Made by a program: the position numbers and the translations under genes. Shown here piece by piece: positions 51,500-63,649 of a stretch of 64,000 bases of DNA (position 1 is its first letter; each line of letters opens with the position of its first letter). Below the pieces are notes generated by a model. It saw only the letters and a list, made by a program, of their open reading frames with translations. It searched no databases and was not told the origin of the DNA. The DNA comes from Carposina sasakii. Lineage: Eukaryota; Arthropoda; Insecta; Lepidoptera; Carposinidae. The stretch is from contig CP053161.1 in the NCBI GenBank assembly GCA_014607495.2, forward strand, positions 10,983,115-11,047,114, read 5' to 3'.

Positions 51500-53990
51500 C
51501 CGAGAACAAGACGCGAATGGATGTGTGAAATGTACCGTAATAGAAAAAGGCACTATGTATATTTGATGAATTTTAACTACCTACTATTTCTATACAGTCT
51601 CACACAACCGTTTCGCTCAACAATGCTCGCGCAAATGGTCTTTGCGCAAGTGTGGCAGGCTACGCAAACATTTGAACAAATACGACTTGAACGCTTTGAT
51701 GTGCGCTAAAAAACCGACACCGCATGGCAAAGTGCAAATCTTTGTCCAAACTTTGGACACATATTCAAAGTCTCGTGCCATACATGGCAATCAAACAAGT
51801 GTTCACTTAAGTGAAGCTATGTCTGGAGCCGGCTTAAAACTCTGGAGTCCATAAATAGATGCGTTAGCATCTCTACTTAGTTTGTGTAAATAGATATATA
51901 AGTCAAAGGCGTCGCGTCGGTCGTGTCCTTTTCTTTGGCGGAGTCACTCCAAAAGATCGTGACTTTGGATCATCCATCATCGCTCCAGAGTTAGAAAGTG
52001 ACCACCTTTAGAATGTGGATGATTACAGTATTTTTCTGTATTTATACGCTGACGTTATCGCGAGCTGCATATGAACTGTATTAGGACTCTTATAGAAATT
52101 ATATTTCCCGAAAATACGATTAGGTATCATAAATGGGGAAAAGCTCTTGACTTGCTTGCTTTTCGGTGATAGCACCTGGGTAATGGAAGGTTACTTGTCC
52201 AATGACAACTAGACTCTGCAGACTGGTAGCAAGTGGGATTAGGTGCATTAGGTGAGATAAAACAAAAACTATATTTAAATTGTATTTATTCCTGAAACAT
52301 CATACATTTTCTGTTTATTTTACATGTAGGTACTTTTAACTTCAACACCTGACTGATAGATATCATCTCAAATAGAAACTGTAACATAATTGGAGAAAAA
52401 CTATGTACCCCATTAGTAATTACTTACTACTTAAAAGGATGAGTACCGTTTGTAATAAAATATAATATACGTTATGTATTTACAGAAGTACTTCCTATCT
52501 ACATTATCCTATGATTGCAATGCAAAGTGCGAGATTAAGAACAAAGTAGATTTTAATAACGCAAGCAAGGATCAGCGCACACCGACGAAAAGGGAATCAT
52601 ATAACTGAAGAACGAGGCACCAAGATAACGATAATAATATGACGAAAGGGCGCCGCGAGTGAGTTCGCCTCGAATTCACCGCCAGAGGCGCTAATGTAGC
52701 GAGATGTTTTTTTAATTTCGTTTATCTCGATCTCCAAGGAAACTAAGGAAAGGCAAGGGAGACTATGTCTATACATACAGCCACTATCTTTAGTACTAGA
52801 ATAATTTCTGAAAATACGGTGTTTGATTAAAAATCATCAAGTGTGTGTCATCAGTCATCATCAATTAATGAAATTTTGACATGTGTTTTTAAAAAATCTC
52901 ATGCTACAAAGGCTCCAACTAGTGAGCACAAAAAACGGTGATCCCCATTGACAATGGCGTTACGGACTTTCGAACGATAAGTGTTTGCAGACACAATTTA
53001 GATACCGATATTTCGCCAAACCACGCTGATCCTAGAGATTTACTTTACAAACATAAATTAGGCATATTTATGTTCAAGTTTAGGTTAAATATTTTTAACA
53101 AAATAATAAAGCATTTTTCCTATAACTTTCAAATGGAATCGTGTCTGATATGTAACAAAAATATATTTACTTAATTTAATTTAAATTTTTTAAAGATCTT
53201 TCAAGCATTTGACCGCTTTTGTGATGGTCAATTACACCAGTACAAATAAACGTGGAATAAAGTTATTCCAAGGCAAGACAATTCTTATGGTAGGCAGAGG
53301 TTATTCTTGCAGTAAATTTATTCCATGTTTGTTCCTATATTGACTATGGAATACACTACAATACATGTCAGCCCAAATCACTGCAATCTCGGCCACAGCC
53401 GATTTTAACGACGATAACACATTATGTAGACATCTTGTACACATCAAGTTGGTATAGATTACACATAGTAGCTATACGCAATGTTTGGTACAAATTTTTA
53501 AATTGTTTATTTTCTAATAAAAATATTCCTAATAATCATACAAAATTGCTATAAACTCATCTAGCTAAGGACCAAAGAAGCTAGTGAGCGACACATTGCT
53601 TTGCCCTCCATATCTATCAGGTACTTTAGCTTGTCTAAAGTTTTGCGAGCAGTGTACATCATCTAGTAATTATTGGATAAAATCTGAAAGACCGATACTT
53701 TTTTTTTACTAAAGCCCAATTACGAAGCACAACAAATTTTGTAGATCTTAGTTACCGCATCTGTGCGAACGGGACGGCAATATATTTGTGCGCGAACAAC
53801 AGAAACGAATAGTGCCGGGTCATTGAACATAATTCGTTATGGTCCACGAAAAGACTTTACTAAGAAGGTAAACTCAAGAATGGCCGTCAATTGCAGTAAG
53901 CTTAGTAGATATGAAAAATAATTTAATTAATTTAAATTGTGTATAAACGTTGTAAAGAGCACGTTAAAATTCGCACCGGAATATAATTAT
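51500..53990. other. No gene seen
   Basis: No conserved translation on either strand. A family H fragment ('gcgttacggactttcg') lies near 52960. Confidence 0.4.
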
Positions 53991-54000
53991 CTTAGAGGAA

Positions 54001-54488
54001 ATTTTTCCCAATGGTCAGATAGCCCATGTGAAGGATAACGTTGATGCCGTCTATCTTGATCAGATTTTAGAGAAAGACAGCATCAAATTATCTTTCAATA
54101 TAGGCTATCTTTCCATAAGCTTATGGAAAGGTCAATGCTCGGAATCTCGCGAATGGACAAATTCCGAAACGAGATTATCCGGCAGAAGACCAGACATAGT
54201 CTCGAAATGTAGCAGACTGAAGTGGCAGTGGGCCGGCCACATCTGTCGTAGAACCGATGGACGGTTGAGTAAACGGGTTCTCGAATAGAGGCCGCGCCTC
54301 GGCAAGCGTAGCGTTGGGCGCCCTCCGGCCAGATGGACCGATGACTTAAAGAGGATGGCTGGTAGTGACTGGATGGCAAAAACGGGAGATCGAGCCATGT
54401 GGCGTGCACTGGGGGAGGCCTACGTCCAGCAGTGGACTGCAATAGGCTGACGATGATGATGATAGGCTATCTGACCATTAGAAAAATA
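54001..54488. repeat. Small MITE carrying a LINE insertion
   Basis: The ends are inverted: 'caatggtcagatagcc' near 54009-54024 and 'ggctatctgaccatta' at 54465-54480. Without the LINE piece (54111-54461 plus one copy of the target duplication) the host element would be about 126 bp. Confidence 0.65.
54111..54461 (+). mobile_element. LINE 3' end, reverse transcriptase C-terminus (RTE/Jockey-like)
   Basis: Translated in one frame it gives SRLKWQWAGHICRRTDGR, then, after a single stop, GRPPARWTDDLKRMAGSDWM and GEAYVQQWTAIG. This is the conserved C-terminal tail of lepidopteran endonuclease-reverse transcriptase ORFs. It ends in a (gat)n run. It is flanked by an 11-bp direct repeat, ataggctatct (54100-54110 and 54462-54472), as expected for target-primed insertion. 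5' truncated and dead. Confidence 0.8.
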
Positions 54489-54499
54489 GCTCCTAAGTG

Positions 54500-56487
54500 T
54501 TTGAAATAATTATTATACTTTGATAAGTAGTTCAGCTATTGAAGAAAAAAAATATTATGGAATAAATTTCTAAACTGCTACCTAATGAGACTTGAATAGA
54601 AAAGGACAGATAGAGAAAGAGATAATAAAATAATGAGTGAACTCTTTAGTTCTCGAAAGAGGTTTCTTTAGAAATGGCAACCATTACTGATATTTCATAT
54701 TCTTGAAACATTTTGGCGCCATAGACATCATATTACATTGCATATTGCACCAATATGCAGTATTATGTTAAATATACAATGGTTTTATAGAAAATAAAAC
54801 TTATTTACACAATGGATACTTATAAAATAAACTTGAAATTATACAACAGGCAGTGATAATAACTGAATATTGTCAAACTTCATAAAAAAATGGAATATAT
54901 ATTGGAGACATACCAATTTGTATATTATATGATGTAGAGGGAGAAATGTGAGGGAAAAATCTATATATTCTACACCATTTATATAAAAATTTAAACCTGT
55001 TTCGTTTGCAATACAGTATATTTTTTCTGTATGAAGTGCATAATTTAGGACCATCTAGCCCCTTCTCCCCCTACAATTCCCCAGTAACATGTGGAAAATA
55101 TAGTTTGCTTAAATATAACTATGTTAAGACCATAAAGTCTGAAAATCAACATAATATATAATCCAAAAATGGTACTTTTCAACAATAGAAATAAGCTCAG
55201 CGGGGTACCATGAACTCTTAAAGCAGATTTGTTTTCACTGTGGGAGCGAGATGGCGTTTTAAACTGCTTATAGTGCTTATATCTGGTCTCGCTTCCACAA
55301 TAGATTAAAAGTTCATCATTATGCTACAGATCGTAGGTTTATTCTACGATTTTTAGTGCAATACTTTAAATACACTATAGACGAAAGTACTAAAAGTGTA
55401 CTTCAAAGTTCTAGAACCTAAGTAATAGGTGTAAACTATAAATAGTTCTACAGTAAAATCCTTAATATGACTTTACACTTTCACAACCGCTTTGCCGTAC
55501 ATTAACGTAATAAATCGTTGAAAACATAACGTCACTTAAAATGTAAAGGAAGAGTAACTTATAGATACAGTTATATAAGCCCATACGATTAGATATGGTC
55601 GCCATACGTAACCACAAAGTTAGTTACCCTGATGGAAGAAAATTACAACTAACATATAACCACAGAATACCTACACATATTCTGTAAAAGAAATCCAAAA
55701 ACATACCAATTAACTTTGAGTCTCGCTGCACGTTAACACCGCTTCCACACGTTACAATTTATTTATTCAGTTTAAAGATTTTAGAATTAAATACAGCGTT
55801 CCACAAAGATCGCTCTGTTTGACTATTCCACAGTCAGCTGCGCCGTAAGTCCTTGACTAGATTTGTACTCGCATTATGTGGATCATCCCGAGAGTCTGAT
55901 TGGAAAATTTGATTGTATCGTGTGGATGGACGGGTTTGAAGCTCAATTCAGCTCACACACCCACAGGTCTGGTTCTTTGTGATGTGTTTTCTTTTTCTAC
56001 ACTCTAACTCTATCCTTATCAAATTACTGTAAAGCGCGGATCGTTGTTGTATTTGTAATTATACCTAAAAGGCAATGTGCGTCGTATGACGTGAGCAAAT
56101 AGAATTTTTTATGTAAATTATGTTGTAGTGGGACTAAAATGTAACGCTATAAAAATGGCGACAGTATCTAAGAGAACGGACGTCACGCAGACAACCCTGC
56201 ATTAGGCCAAAAACTACATAAACTCGAGTAAATAATAACTACCCACAATGGCACCAGATAAAATTGTTCCATCTACACACAATAGTGTCTAAAGACAATT
56301 CACACAGCCCAAGGATGGACTAAATCGATACCTAGCTTAAGACTCAAAAATCGAGCGCGACAAAATCGCCAAGTCTCGTACCTCTTTCGGTTCGCGAACG
56401 TTCGAACCAATAAATTACTTACGCTAAAGACTGCGCCGCAAACAGGCGTCTAAAGATCGGGAGCCTCCAAAAAAATACTAGCTAAAC
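54500..56487. other. Downstream of exportin-4, no gene seen
   Basis: AT-rich; probably includes the 3' UTR of exportin-4 (minus strand) and intergenic DNA. I could not place the polyadenylation site with confidence. Confidence 0.4.
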
Positions 56488-59400
56488 TTACTTGACTATA
56501 AGAAAACCGTGCACATTAGCTAGGAACTTATCGAAATTGTCTTGGAAGCGTATCCGATGGGGTCGTGAACCGTCGAATAATACGCCGTTCGTTAGAACGC
56601 CGAACGCTTCTTCTAACCTGGGTACGTTCGCGGGATCGTTCGCCGCGAACACTTCTATAAGTTGTCTAGCTAAGCCCTCTAATAAGGCCGGTTTTACACA
56701 AGTTAAGGCGTAGATTGCCGCGCCGGCGGACGGCATAGAGTCCGGGGGTATTTCCATTTTGATGATCAGCATTAGAAGGAGCTCTGCTAGGGTTAAAAGG
56801 GAGAGAGAGTAGGGGTTGTTGTCGCCTAAAGTCCTGGCCTTGTTGGAGAGGCCTACGATGGTGTCGCAGCAGAGAGTCGACACGTCGCACGACACTGCGG
56901 TGAGGCCGACTCGTAACGCTGTCACTACCATGTTGAAGTCGTCTATATCCAGGTTTGTGAGCTGGAACAAAAAAAAATATTTTGAAAACATGTATTAGTT
57001 TTAGGACAGAGTGCACTGTTTGAAAACTTATCGAGATCAAGACTATGTCCTATTGCGTGTAACGTAACGCAAACAAATACAAAAAGACTGGATAAATAGC
57101 GTTAGCTTCTGTTACAAATCAAAGAGTTTTGTAACCAGTTCTTGAATTCCAGTTTACAACGGTCAAGCCTTTTGGACATTAAAAATCAACGAACCAGCAG
57201 CGGCGGCGTCAGCAGCGCCCGCATGCTCAGCGAGTACCTGTACACACCTGGGCGGCGTGGTCCAGCGCGCGCAGCATGCGGTAGGCCTGCGCCGCCAGCG
57301 CCGGCAGCGCCAGCAGCGGCGGCGTCAGCAGCGGCAGCAGCAGACGCAGGCCTCGCGCACACGTTTCGCCGACAGCGCCCTCTGCGCCCGAGCGCGCGAT
57401 GCTGCTTATTATTTCCATTAGGGCGCAGATGTCCTGGAAAAACAATGTTGACTATGATACAACAGCGCAGCATGAAGTTGTTGAGAGCGGGATACGAGAA
57501 TCTTAAACTTATACGACAAATCCACAGAGCAATGCATTAGGCAAGTATGTACTTAGCGTGTAAAACGGAAATGATTCTTTATTTGCTCAAAAATGGGTGT
57601 GTGTAAACATCTACAATTACACTGTAAGTAATGTGTGTAATTACCTCGTAAGCCTCTTCCTCTGCATCTTGCGGGATACTAGAGATCTTTCCGGAATTCC
57701 ACCGCATGTAGACTTCAAACGTCGTATTGCACACCTCCAGAAACCTGAAATAGGAATACGATTATTTCAAGAGCTCAGAACGTCACCTTAACGACATCTT
57801 ATGTGAGGTAATAAGTTAAACTTTAGACATTATGCCTTCCTCCCACCAGAGATATGCCATGCTAAGTTGCTACGGGTGCGTGTGATATCCACGAATCATA
57901 TTGATCGATGATGTCAATACCAAACTCATTCATAGCAATGTAAACACATCTCTGGTGGAAAGGTAGTCTTAATTTGTCGTGTGGTGTCGGCAGAGTAAAT
58001 AGCACCACCCCATGTCTGCCCATGGGTATCGTAAGAGGCGATAAGGGGTTCTGGGAGGTGGGCAGAAGCGCCTCACGTGTTGACAACATAGTCCGAAAAT
58101 CATACTGCGGTCAGCAATCCGCCTGCCCAGTGTGGTGACTATGGGCAAAAACCCCCCTATGGAAAAGCCTTGAGGCGTGTCCTGGGAGAGGCCTACGCCC
58201 AGCAGTGGAATGCAATAGGCTGTGATTTAAAAGACCAACAGATTATCTTAAATACATAGTAAAACTTACTTGTTAACATTCTGTGGTTGGACCGAATGCA
58301 GCATTCGCTTAGCGCTTTTAGCCAGCAGCGTCAACGCGGGAAGCACTACGCCCGGGTAGTTGTGATACTTGAACAGAATACCCGGGATTCTCTCCAGAGC
58401 ACCGACCAGTATTGTGAATTGTGCGTCCATTGAGCCCACCTATAAGATAACAAGTATTAAAACCAAACCACTTATTAAATAGAGGATGGAATAATTATGG
58501 AAATATTACACAAAGAACTACACTAATTACAAGAAGAAAGAAAAAATATCTGCAAAAATAAATACATTATATACAATCTTAATAAACCTAATATAATTTT
58601 ATTAAGATCCTCGCATTGTTGCTTTTCGTATCCTCATGAAGAAACTTAGAAACTGTAGTGCGTCTAGCATGTTCGCCGAGGCGATGGTTCCCGATTTCTT
58701 TGCAGTAATCAGATCGCGTATTGCATCCTTCTGGAACAGGCTGAGGAGCTCTAATAACGCAATCCTCAAAGTCCTTCACGAGGATATTACGAGTCCTACA
58801 TTTTCATACTGGCTCTCTGTACATCGGAGCGCGAACCGTAAATAATGACATTTTATTTGGTGTCTATATTGTGCGTGTGTGTGTGTGTGTGTATGTGTGT
58901 GTTTGTGCAATATACATTTGCTGACCGATACTTATGTTGTATCGTCATATATGGGTCTTTTGTAATTTATTTTATTTTACAATGTGCCTGCAATAAATGA
59001 TTATTATTATTATATTATTATTATTGTATTGTGGTATTTTATAAAATTATTAATAAAGAAATGGAAAAAATTCCTCACCCGGGTGGGAATCGAACCCACG
59101 ACCTCTGCATTCCGCGTGCCAGCGCTCTCACCACTGAGCCACCGGGTCAATTACTCGGATGACGAATTTTACCATCTCTTTTCTAAATTACATATTGGCA
59201 ACGTTATTTGTCATCCCGATAGCTATACACTAGCCAAATCTCGGCAAACAAAGCTGAATCCCTCAGCACAATGTTTAAAGATTGTGGTATTTTATTTACT
59301 AAGCATGGCCGATATCTTTTGAACAGTTCACTCATAGATAAAATTACCAATTTTTAAATAACCGTCTTTTCTGTGACTTTTTAAAAGAGAAGACGCGTTT

Positions 59401-62400
59401 AGGAATTTAGATAGAAACAAATGATGCGTGCGTTGCTGGTTACTTCAACTTTTTTTCTTTCCTTCTCGATTACTCATAGTAAGAGCATGTTGACTTGAAA
59501 TTCATTTTTAAGATTGTTAGTTTCAATAAGAAGATTCGAAATATTTCCATACTTTCAAGTTAAATTTTGTGGACAGGTTCTTCAGCAGTGCATAGGTAAT
59601 GTATTAAATATTTTTGAGTTTATTCTCCATCCGTTATATGTGCTATGCTGTATGTTCTTAAGTAATAAATAAACATACACCTTGTATACTAACCTCATGC
59701 ACCCCCTCAGTGACCCCTATAAAGCAGTCGAGTGTGTCCGCTAACATATTTCTCACAGGCTCAGTATCAGAGTCCATGTTGAGAATGCTTACTAATTTCT
59801 CTTGTAGTGCCACTGTACTACCTAATAAACGGTTCCGCACTTCACCTGAAAGATGTATTAGTATTTAAATACACGTTTTACAGAATTTGTACTGTTAGCT
59901 TGACTAAGAACATCACTAATCGGTCACTTCCAATGAATGTGACAGACAACACTAGTGAGAGGGAGACAATGGTCAAGATGGCGCTCGGCGGGAGAAACTG
60001 GAACGAAGCGCGTGTTTTTTGTTTGTTAAAATTAAAATTAATTCTACAGATCGCTTGCATGTAAGGTGACGTTTTGTGGTAAATACATTTTATTTTGTAA
60101 TTTCTTTATATGACTCATGCACTAGAGTCAAAACTGTATGAGATTAACCCCAGAGACCGACATGCGGGAAAGTTATATTTGGTACTGTCTAACACAAAGT
60201 TACTGCAAGATAGCATTTTCTGCATGGGACCTAAAATATATAAGTTAGCAGATATATTTTAGGTCCCATGCAGAAAATGCTATCTTGCAATTGTTAGCAG
60301 AGATCCTACGTACCATGAAAAATATGAAATTATTTTGCTATAAACTTAGGACATTATTAAAATGGAAAAGCTTATTGTTATGACATAATTGAAAAGTTAT
60401 ATGAAATTGGTGTACTTATTTCAGTTGAATTTATTGCCTTATTCTGATTATGATTATTGTGAATTTATGTGATTGTATTATAATATTTACTTAAGAATGT
60501 AATGAACCAAATTTGTATGCCCACTGGGCGGGACACAGAGAAGAATAATTTAAGACCAATTTTTTTTATACCTGTGATCCACAAATAAACGTATTTGATT
60601 CGATTGGAAAATATAATTAACCTATCTGTAAAACTTGAGTCAGAACACAATTTCTTCAAGGGCACATGTAAGTTGTTTTTGCAATTGTCTTTGTTTTTCA
60701 CTATTCAAGGATTTTTCCGACGTTTCCATTCACATCACAAATTCAGAAATCATTCTACTAAAGACAATGGTTTTATGTATATCGTTTTCCTTGTATCAAT
60801 ATATATGTTGTACTAGTGGACGCCCGCAACTCCGTCCGCGTGGACTTCAGAAAAAACAAGATGTCGAAATTATCCAACTAAAACTTAGATGAATATATAC
60901 GGAACGTCCGTGATATGCTCAAAACTGTCTAGCGCAGATTACAAGATTTAGTTAATCTATGACAACGGTATAGACAAGACATGATAATTGCAAAAAAAAA
61001 TCCTGAAAAGTGAATGTTTCTGAGGGAATGAGGGAAAAAATCATACTTTAAGTGAATAATCTTCAAAAGGTTTCATTCCATGTTAATAATTATTATAATC
61101 AGCGAATAATATCACATTTTCAATCAAAAATACTTTAAAAAAATAATTTTTTATTACGATGATCGATGTAAACATTGGCCTAAAATTATATATTGGCCCA
61201 ACGTCAATATAAGACCTCACGTGTGTTGGTGGTAGGAGACCAACTTAATCCAACTCTGCAAATAGTGGTCACACGTCAACGTGTTACCATTTTATTATAA
61301 AAAAACATTTAATGTTAATAAATAAAAACATTTTAAAACCAGCTTATTACACGAACTAAAATAATAATTGTAATGTTGAAGTTTATTTCTCAAATTAAGA
61401 CCAAATAGGTACCATTTTTAGTCATCAGACCTTTTATACTTCATACATAAAAGATATCTCTGGTCAAAGTTAAAAAATCATAGCATCATATCATAAAAAT
61501 GACATGATAATAATGTTATTTTTAAGCTAAATTGATCACCGGGATATGGTCCAGGATTCCAAAATTTGCATTAATAGGAATTTAAATAAAAGCTTGTATG
61601 AAATTTTACAACTGAAAGTCTTCCTATGTTCATTTTTATCAAAGCACCCAATGCTGTATAGTTGAACACGCCAATGGTGATTTGTTTGACCAAATGTTCG
61701 ACAAACATGTGTCTCTGGCTAGAACATCAAATTAGTGTAAGCTGAATAAGTGACAGGACACTGCTGTAAGCTGCATAGGGTGATAATTTGTTTCAAGCAA
61801 ATTTATGTGTTATGGTAATTGCATAAGGTTTAATTTAAAAATGTTGGTTATAACAGTTATTTACTTTTTATGTATAGATTCCGTGGTGCCAATTTTTTTA
61901 TAAATTTTGTATGTGACCCCGCGTCTATCTATAATCACGTCACTGGGGATAAAAACATTTTCCCGGGATAAAAAGTAGCCTATATGTTAAGTGGTACCTG
62001 TCACAATATATTCCTGAAAACTGCATCGAAATCGGTTCAGCCGTTTCTGATATTAGCGTGCACAAACGCACAGACAAACCGACAAACAGACAAAAATTCC
62101 AAAAATCATCGTTTTGGGTTCTATTGCGTTGATAAAGGTCTCCTATATTTTTTTATTTATTTTTTCTCATATATCTTCCATGTACAGACAGCGATCCGTT
62201 ACATTTTTATTATATGTATAGATAAAACGTATTTAAACTATCAAGATGCAGTTAAAAGCTGTAATTTTTTAATTAGTTATAAAATACCTTCAGCATAAGT
62301 AGTAGCAATGGCAAACGCTCTATGCAGCTCCTTCCTAAGTTCGGCCGGTAAGTTACTGCCACTCGCCTCCCACCCGACTAGATTTAGGAACTCCGTGCAG

Positions 62401-63483
62401 TTGCCGAGAGGATTCTGTCTAGAATTAAAACAAGACAACAAACACGATTAACACTCGGTTGCAGAAATATTAATCATCTGCATGCAGGCTGATTTTATAA
62501 CTTGCAACCGGTCGCAATCACCAGATAGTGTAAAAAACCATAGCAATAGATTACATAATAGGATTCTTTAAATAAGTTGCGTTGTCCTATTTTGCTGTTA
62601 AGCAACGACGAAGGTTGCCGATCAGTCGAAAGTTACAAAATACATCTACCACCCCCATTCCATTCCATGGTTTGCTAGATAAGGTTTGCCTTAATATTTA
62701 AAACAGTCATGTTGTTATGGTCAACCCAGCCCAATGTCAACCTTTTTTGCAAAAACAAATACAGTAGTCGCGCAGAGGATGTCGGGTCCAGGTTGTTCAT
62801 CGGCAATTACGACATTCATCAAATAAATAAATAAAAAATAACACAACCAACTTTAGCTTAGACGTATCGTACAAATCAGCGTCATCTATCTTTAAGCGCC
62901 GAAACTAAAACGCAGTCCACTGATTTGTGATTCGCGTGCGCGGCCAGAAAGGTGAGCAGCAGAGCCGCGTGCATGGCGGCCGGCGGCTGCGCGGACAGGT
63001 GTCGCAGGCAGACTTGTACACTGTAACATCACCTGCACCCATCTTCGTAGAGATCGGCCGCCTTGCCCGAAATATATAATGTATATATAATGGCTAATAA
63101 CTAGAGATCAAAATGTTTTTCCATATAAAATGTCTGTGTACAATAAAGAATAGAATAGAATCTAGATTGAAATTGGTTGTAAAAGATAGCACAACCGACA
63201 GATTTTGTACGATAACGATACGTCTAAGCTTCAGCCAAATCAGCGCCATGTATCCCCTTAATTAGCGCCATCTATCCCCCGGCGCCGGAACCAAAACGCG
63301 CAGCACTAACTTGTGGTTGGCGTGCGCGGCCAGCGACGTGAGCAGCTGCGCGGCGTGCATGGCGGCCGGCGGCTGCGCGGACAGACGACGCAGGCAGGCG
63401 GCGGCGCGCGCGCACAGCCGCGACACCACCCACTCGCAGCCGCGCGACGAGCGCCCGAACGCGCACTCTATTATCGGCGCCAT
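56488..63483 (-). CDS. XPO4: Exportin-4, C-terminal seven exons (partial gene)
   Basis: Importin-beta-family nuclear transport receptor that exports cargo such as eIF5A and SMAD3 with RanGTP. Minus-strand exons: 63483-63311, 62418-62288, 59845-59694, 58439-58270, 57744-57645, 57433-57248 and 56961-56488. The phases join throughout (0, 2, 1, 0, 2, 0, 0), with GT/AG borders. Readable pieces are GCEWVVSRLCARAAACLRRL, LRKELHRAFAIATTYAEGEV, FKYHNYPGVVLPALTLLAKS, YMRWNSGKISSIPQDAEEEA, RGLRLLLPLLTPPLLALPAL and MVVTALRVGLTAVSCDVSTL. The end FDKFLANVHGFLIVK corresponds to the exportin-4 C-terminus (human ...LEEFMANVGGLLCVK, by recall). The N-terminal two-thirds lie beyond the right edge. Exons at 57248-57433 and 63311-63483 are strikingly GC-rich. 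Confidence 0.92.
57985..58225 (+). repeat. Repeat family C in exportin-4 intron
   Basis: Same family as 2040-2300: 'gtgtcggcagagtaaa', 'gacaacatagtccg', 'gtgactatgggcaaaaac', 'gcagtggaatgcaatagg'. Confidence 0.7.
58865..58908. repeat. (GT)n microsatellite
   Basis: An imperfect run of about 20 GT dinucleotides in an exportin-4 intron. Confidence 0.95.
59045..59250 (-). repeat. tRNA-derived SINE in exportin-4 intron
   Basis: The minus strand carries a tRNA-like head: 'gacccggtggctcagtgg', then a B box 'gtgggttcgattcccac' with a perfect 5-bp T stem, and near-pairing acceptor ends. The anticodon stem is broken, so it is a SINE head rather than a working tRNA. Its A-rich tail ('aaaatgaaaaaattcttcac'-like) recurs at about 4675-4730 and 5120-5165, probably truncated copies. 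Confidence 0.65.
60204..60289. other. Perfect 38-bp-stem hairpin
   Basis: Arms 60204-60241 and 60252-60289 are exact reverse complements (left arm starts 'tgcaagatagcattttctgc'). The spacer is 10 nt, 'aagttagcag'. It lies in the exportin-4 intron between 59845 and 62288. A foldback repeat, a recent inverted duplication or a small-RNA precursor are all possible; sequence alone does not decide. Confidence 0.9.
60815..60890 (+). repeat. Repeat family B, 5' fragment
   Basis: 'actagtggacgcccgcaac' and 'gtccgcgtggacttcag'; stops after about 75 bp. Confidence 0.6.
61940..62225 (+). repeat. Repeat family B, missing its 5' end
   Basis: Runs from 'tcccgggataaaaagtagcc' through 'gcgtgcacaaacgcacagac' to 'gacagcgatccgtt' and 'tatatgtatag'. 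It ends about 60 bp before exportin-4 exon 62288-62418. Confidence 0.7.
62866..63020 (-). pseudogene. Partial duplicate of exportin-4 exon
   Basis: Copies the 3' half of exon 63311-63483 plus its downstream intron flank. The minus strand still reads CLRHLSAQPPAAMHAALLLT and FLAAHANHK, against CLRRLSAQPPAAMHAAQLLT in the real exon. The splice donor has changed from 'gttagt' to 'atcagt', and no matching acceptor or 5' half is present, so it should not be spliced as an exon. Confidence 0.75.
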
Positions 63484-63531
63484 CTGTTGGCGGGGTAGCG
63501 AATTAATATTTGCTGTAGCGAATATAGTTCG

Positions 63532-63647
63532 TTTCATAGAATAATTTCTATGCCTGATTTCGGATATAACATTTGTATGCAGTGACACAGAAAATGTGTT
63601 CATACACTTTGTAACTAGCGCCCTTATCCATCGGAATTATACGGACA
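63532..63647 (-). repeat. MITE-like repeat family K, copy 2
   Basis: Reverse complement of the 44877-44998 element: 'cgtttcatagaataatttc', 'tgatttcggatataac', 'taactagcgcccttatcc'. A further fragment is at about 63745-63790 ('gatggcgctgttactatg'). Confidence 0.65.
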
Positions 63648-63649
63648 AA

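Noticed and set aside
57186..57540. GC-rich open frames on the plus strand opposite an exportin-4 exon (Ala/Pro-rich)
   Set aside because: Shadow frames of the GC-rich exon 57248-57433, which has correct splice sites and family similarity.
59080..59155. Functional tRNA gene on the minus strand
   Set aside because: The anticodon stem has at least two mismatches and it carries a SINE-like body and tail.
63311..63544. Plus-strand Ala/Arg-rich frames opposite the first visible exportin-4 exon
   Set aside because: Antisense shadows of the real exon; the composition is driven by GC content.
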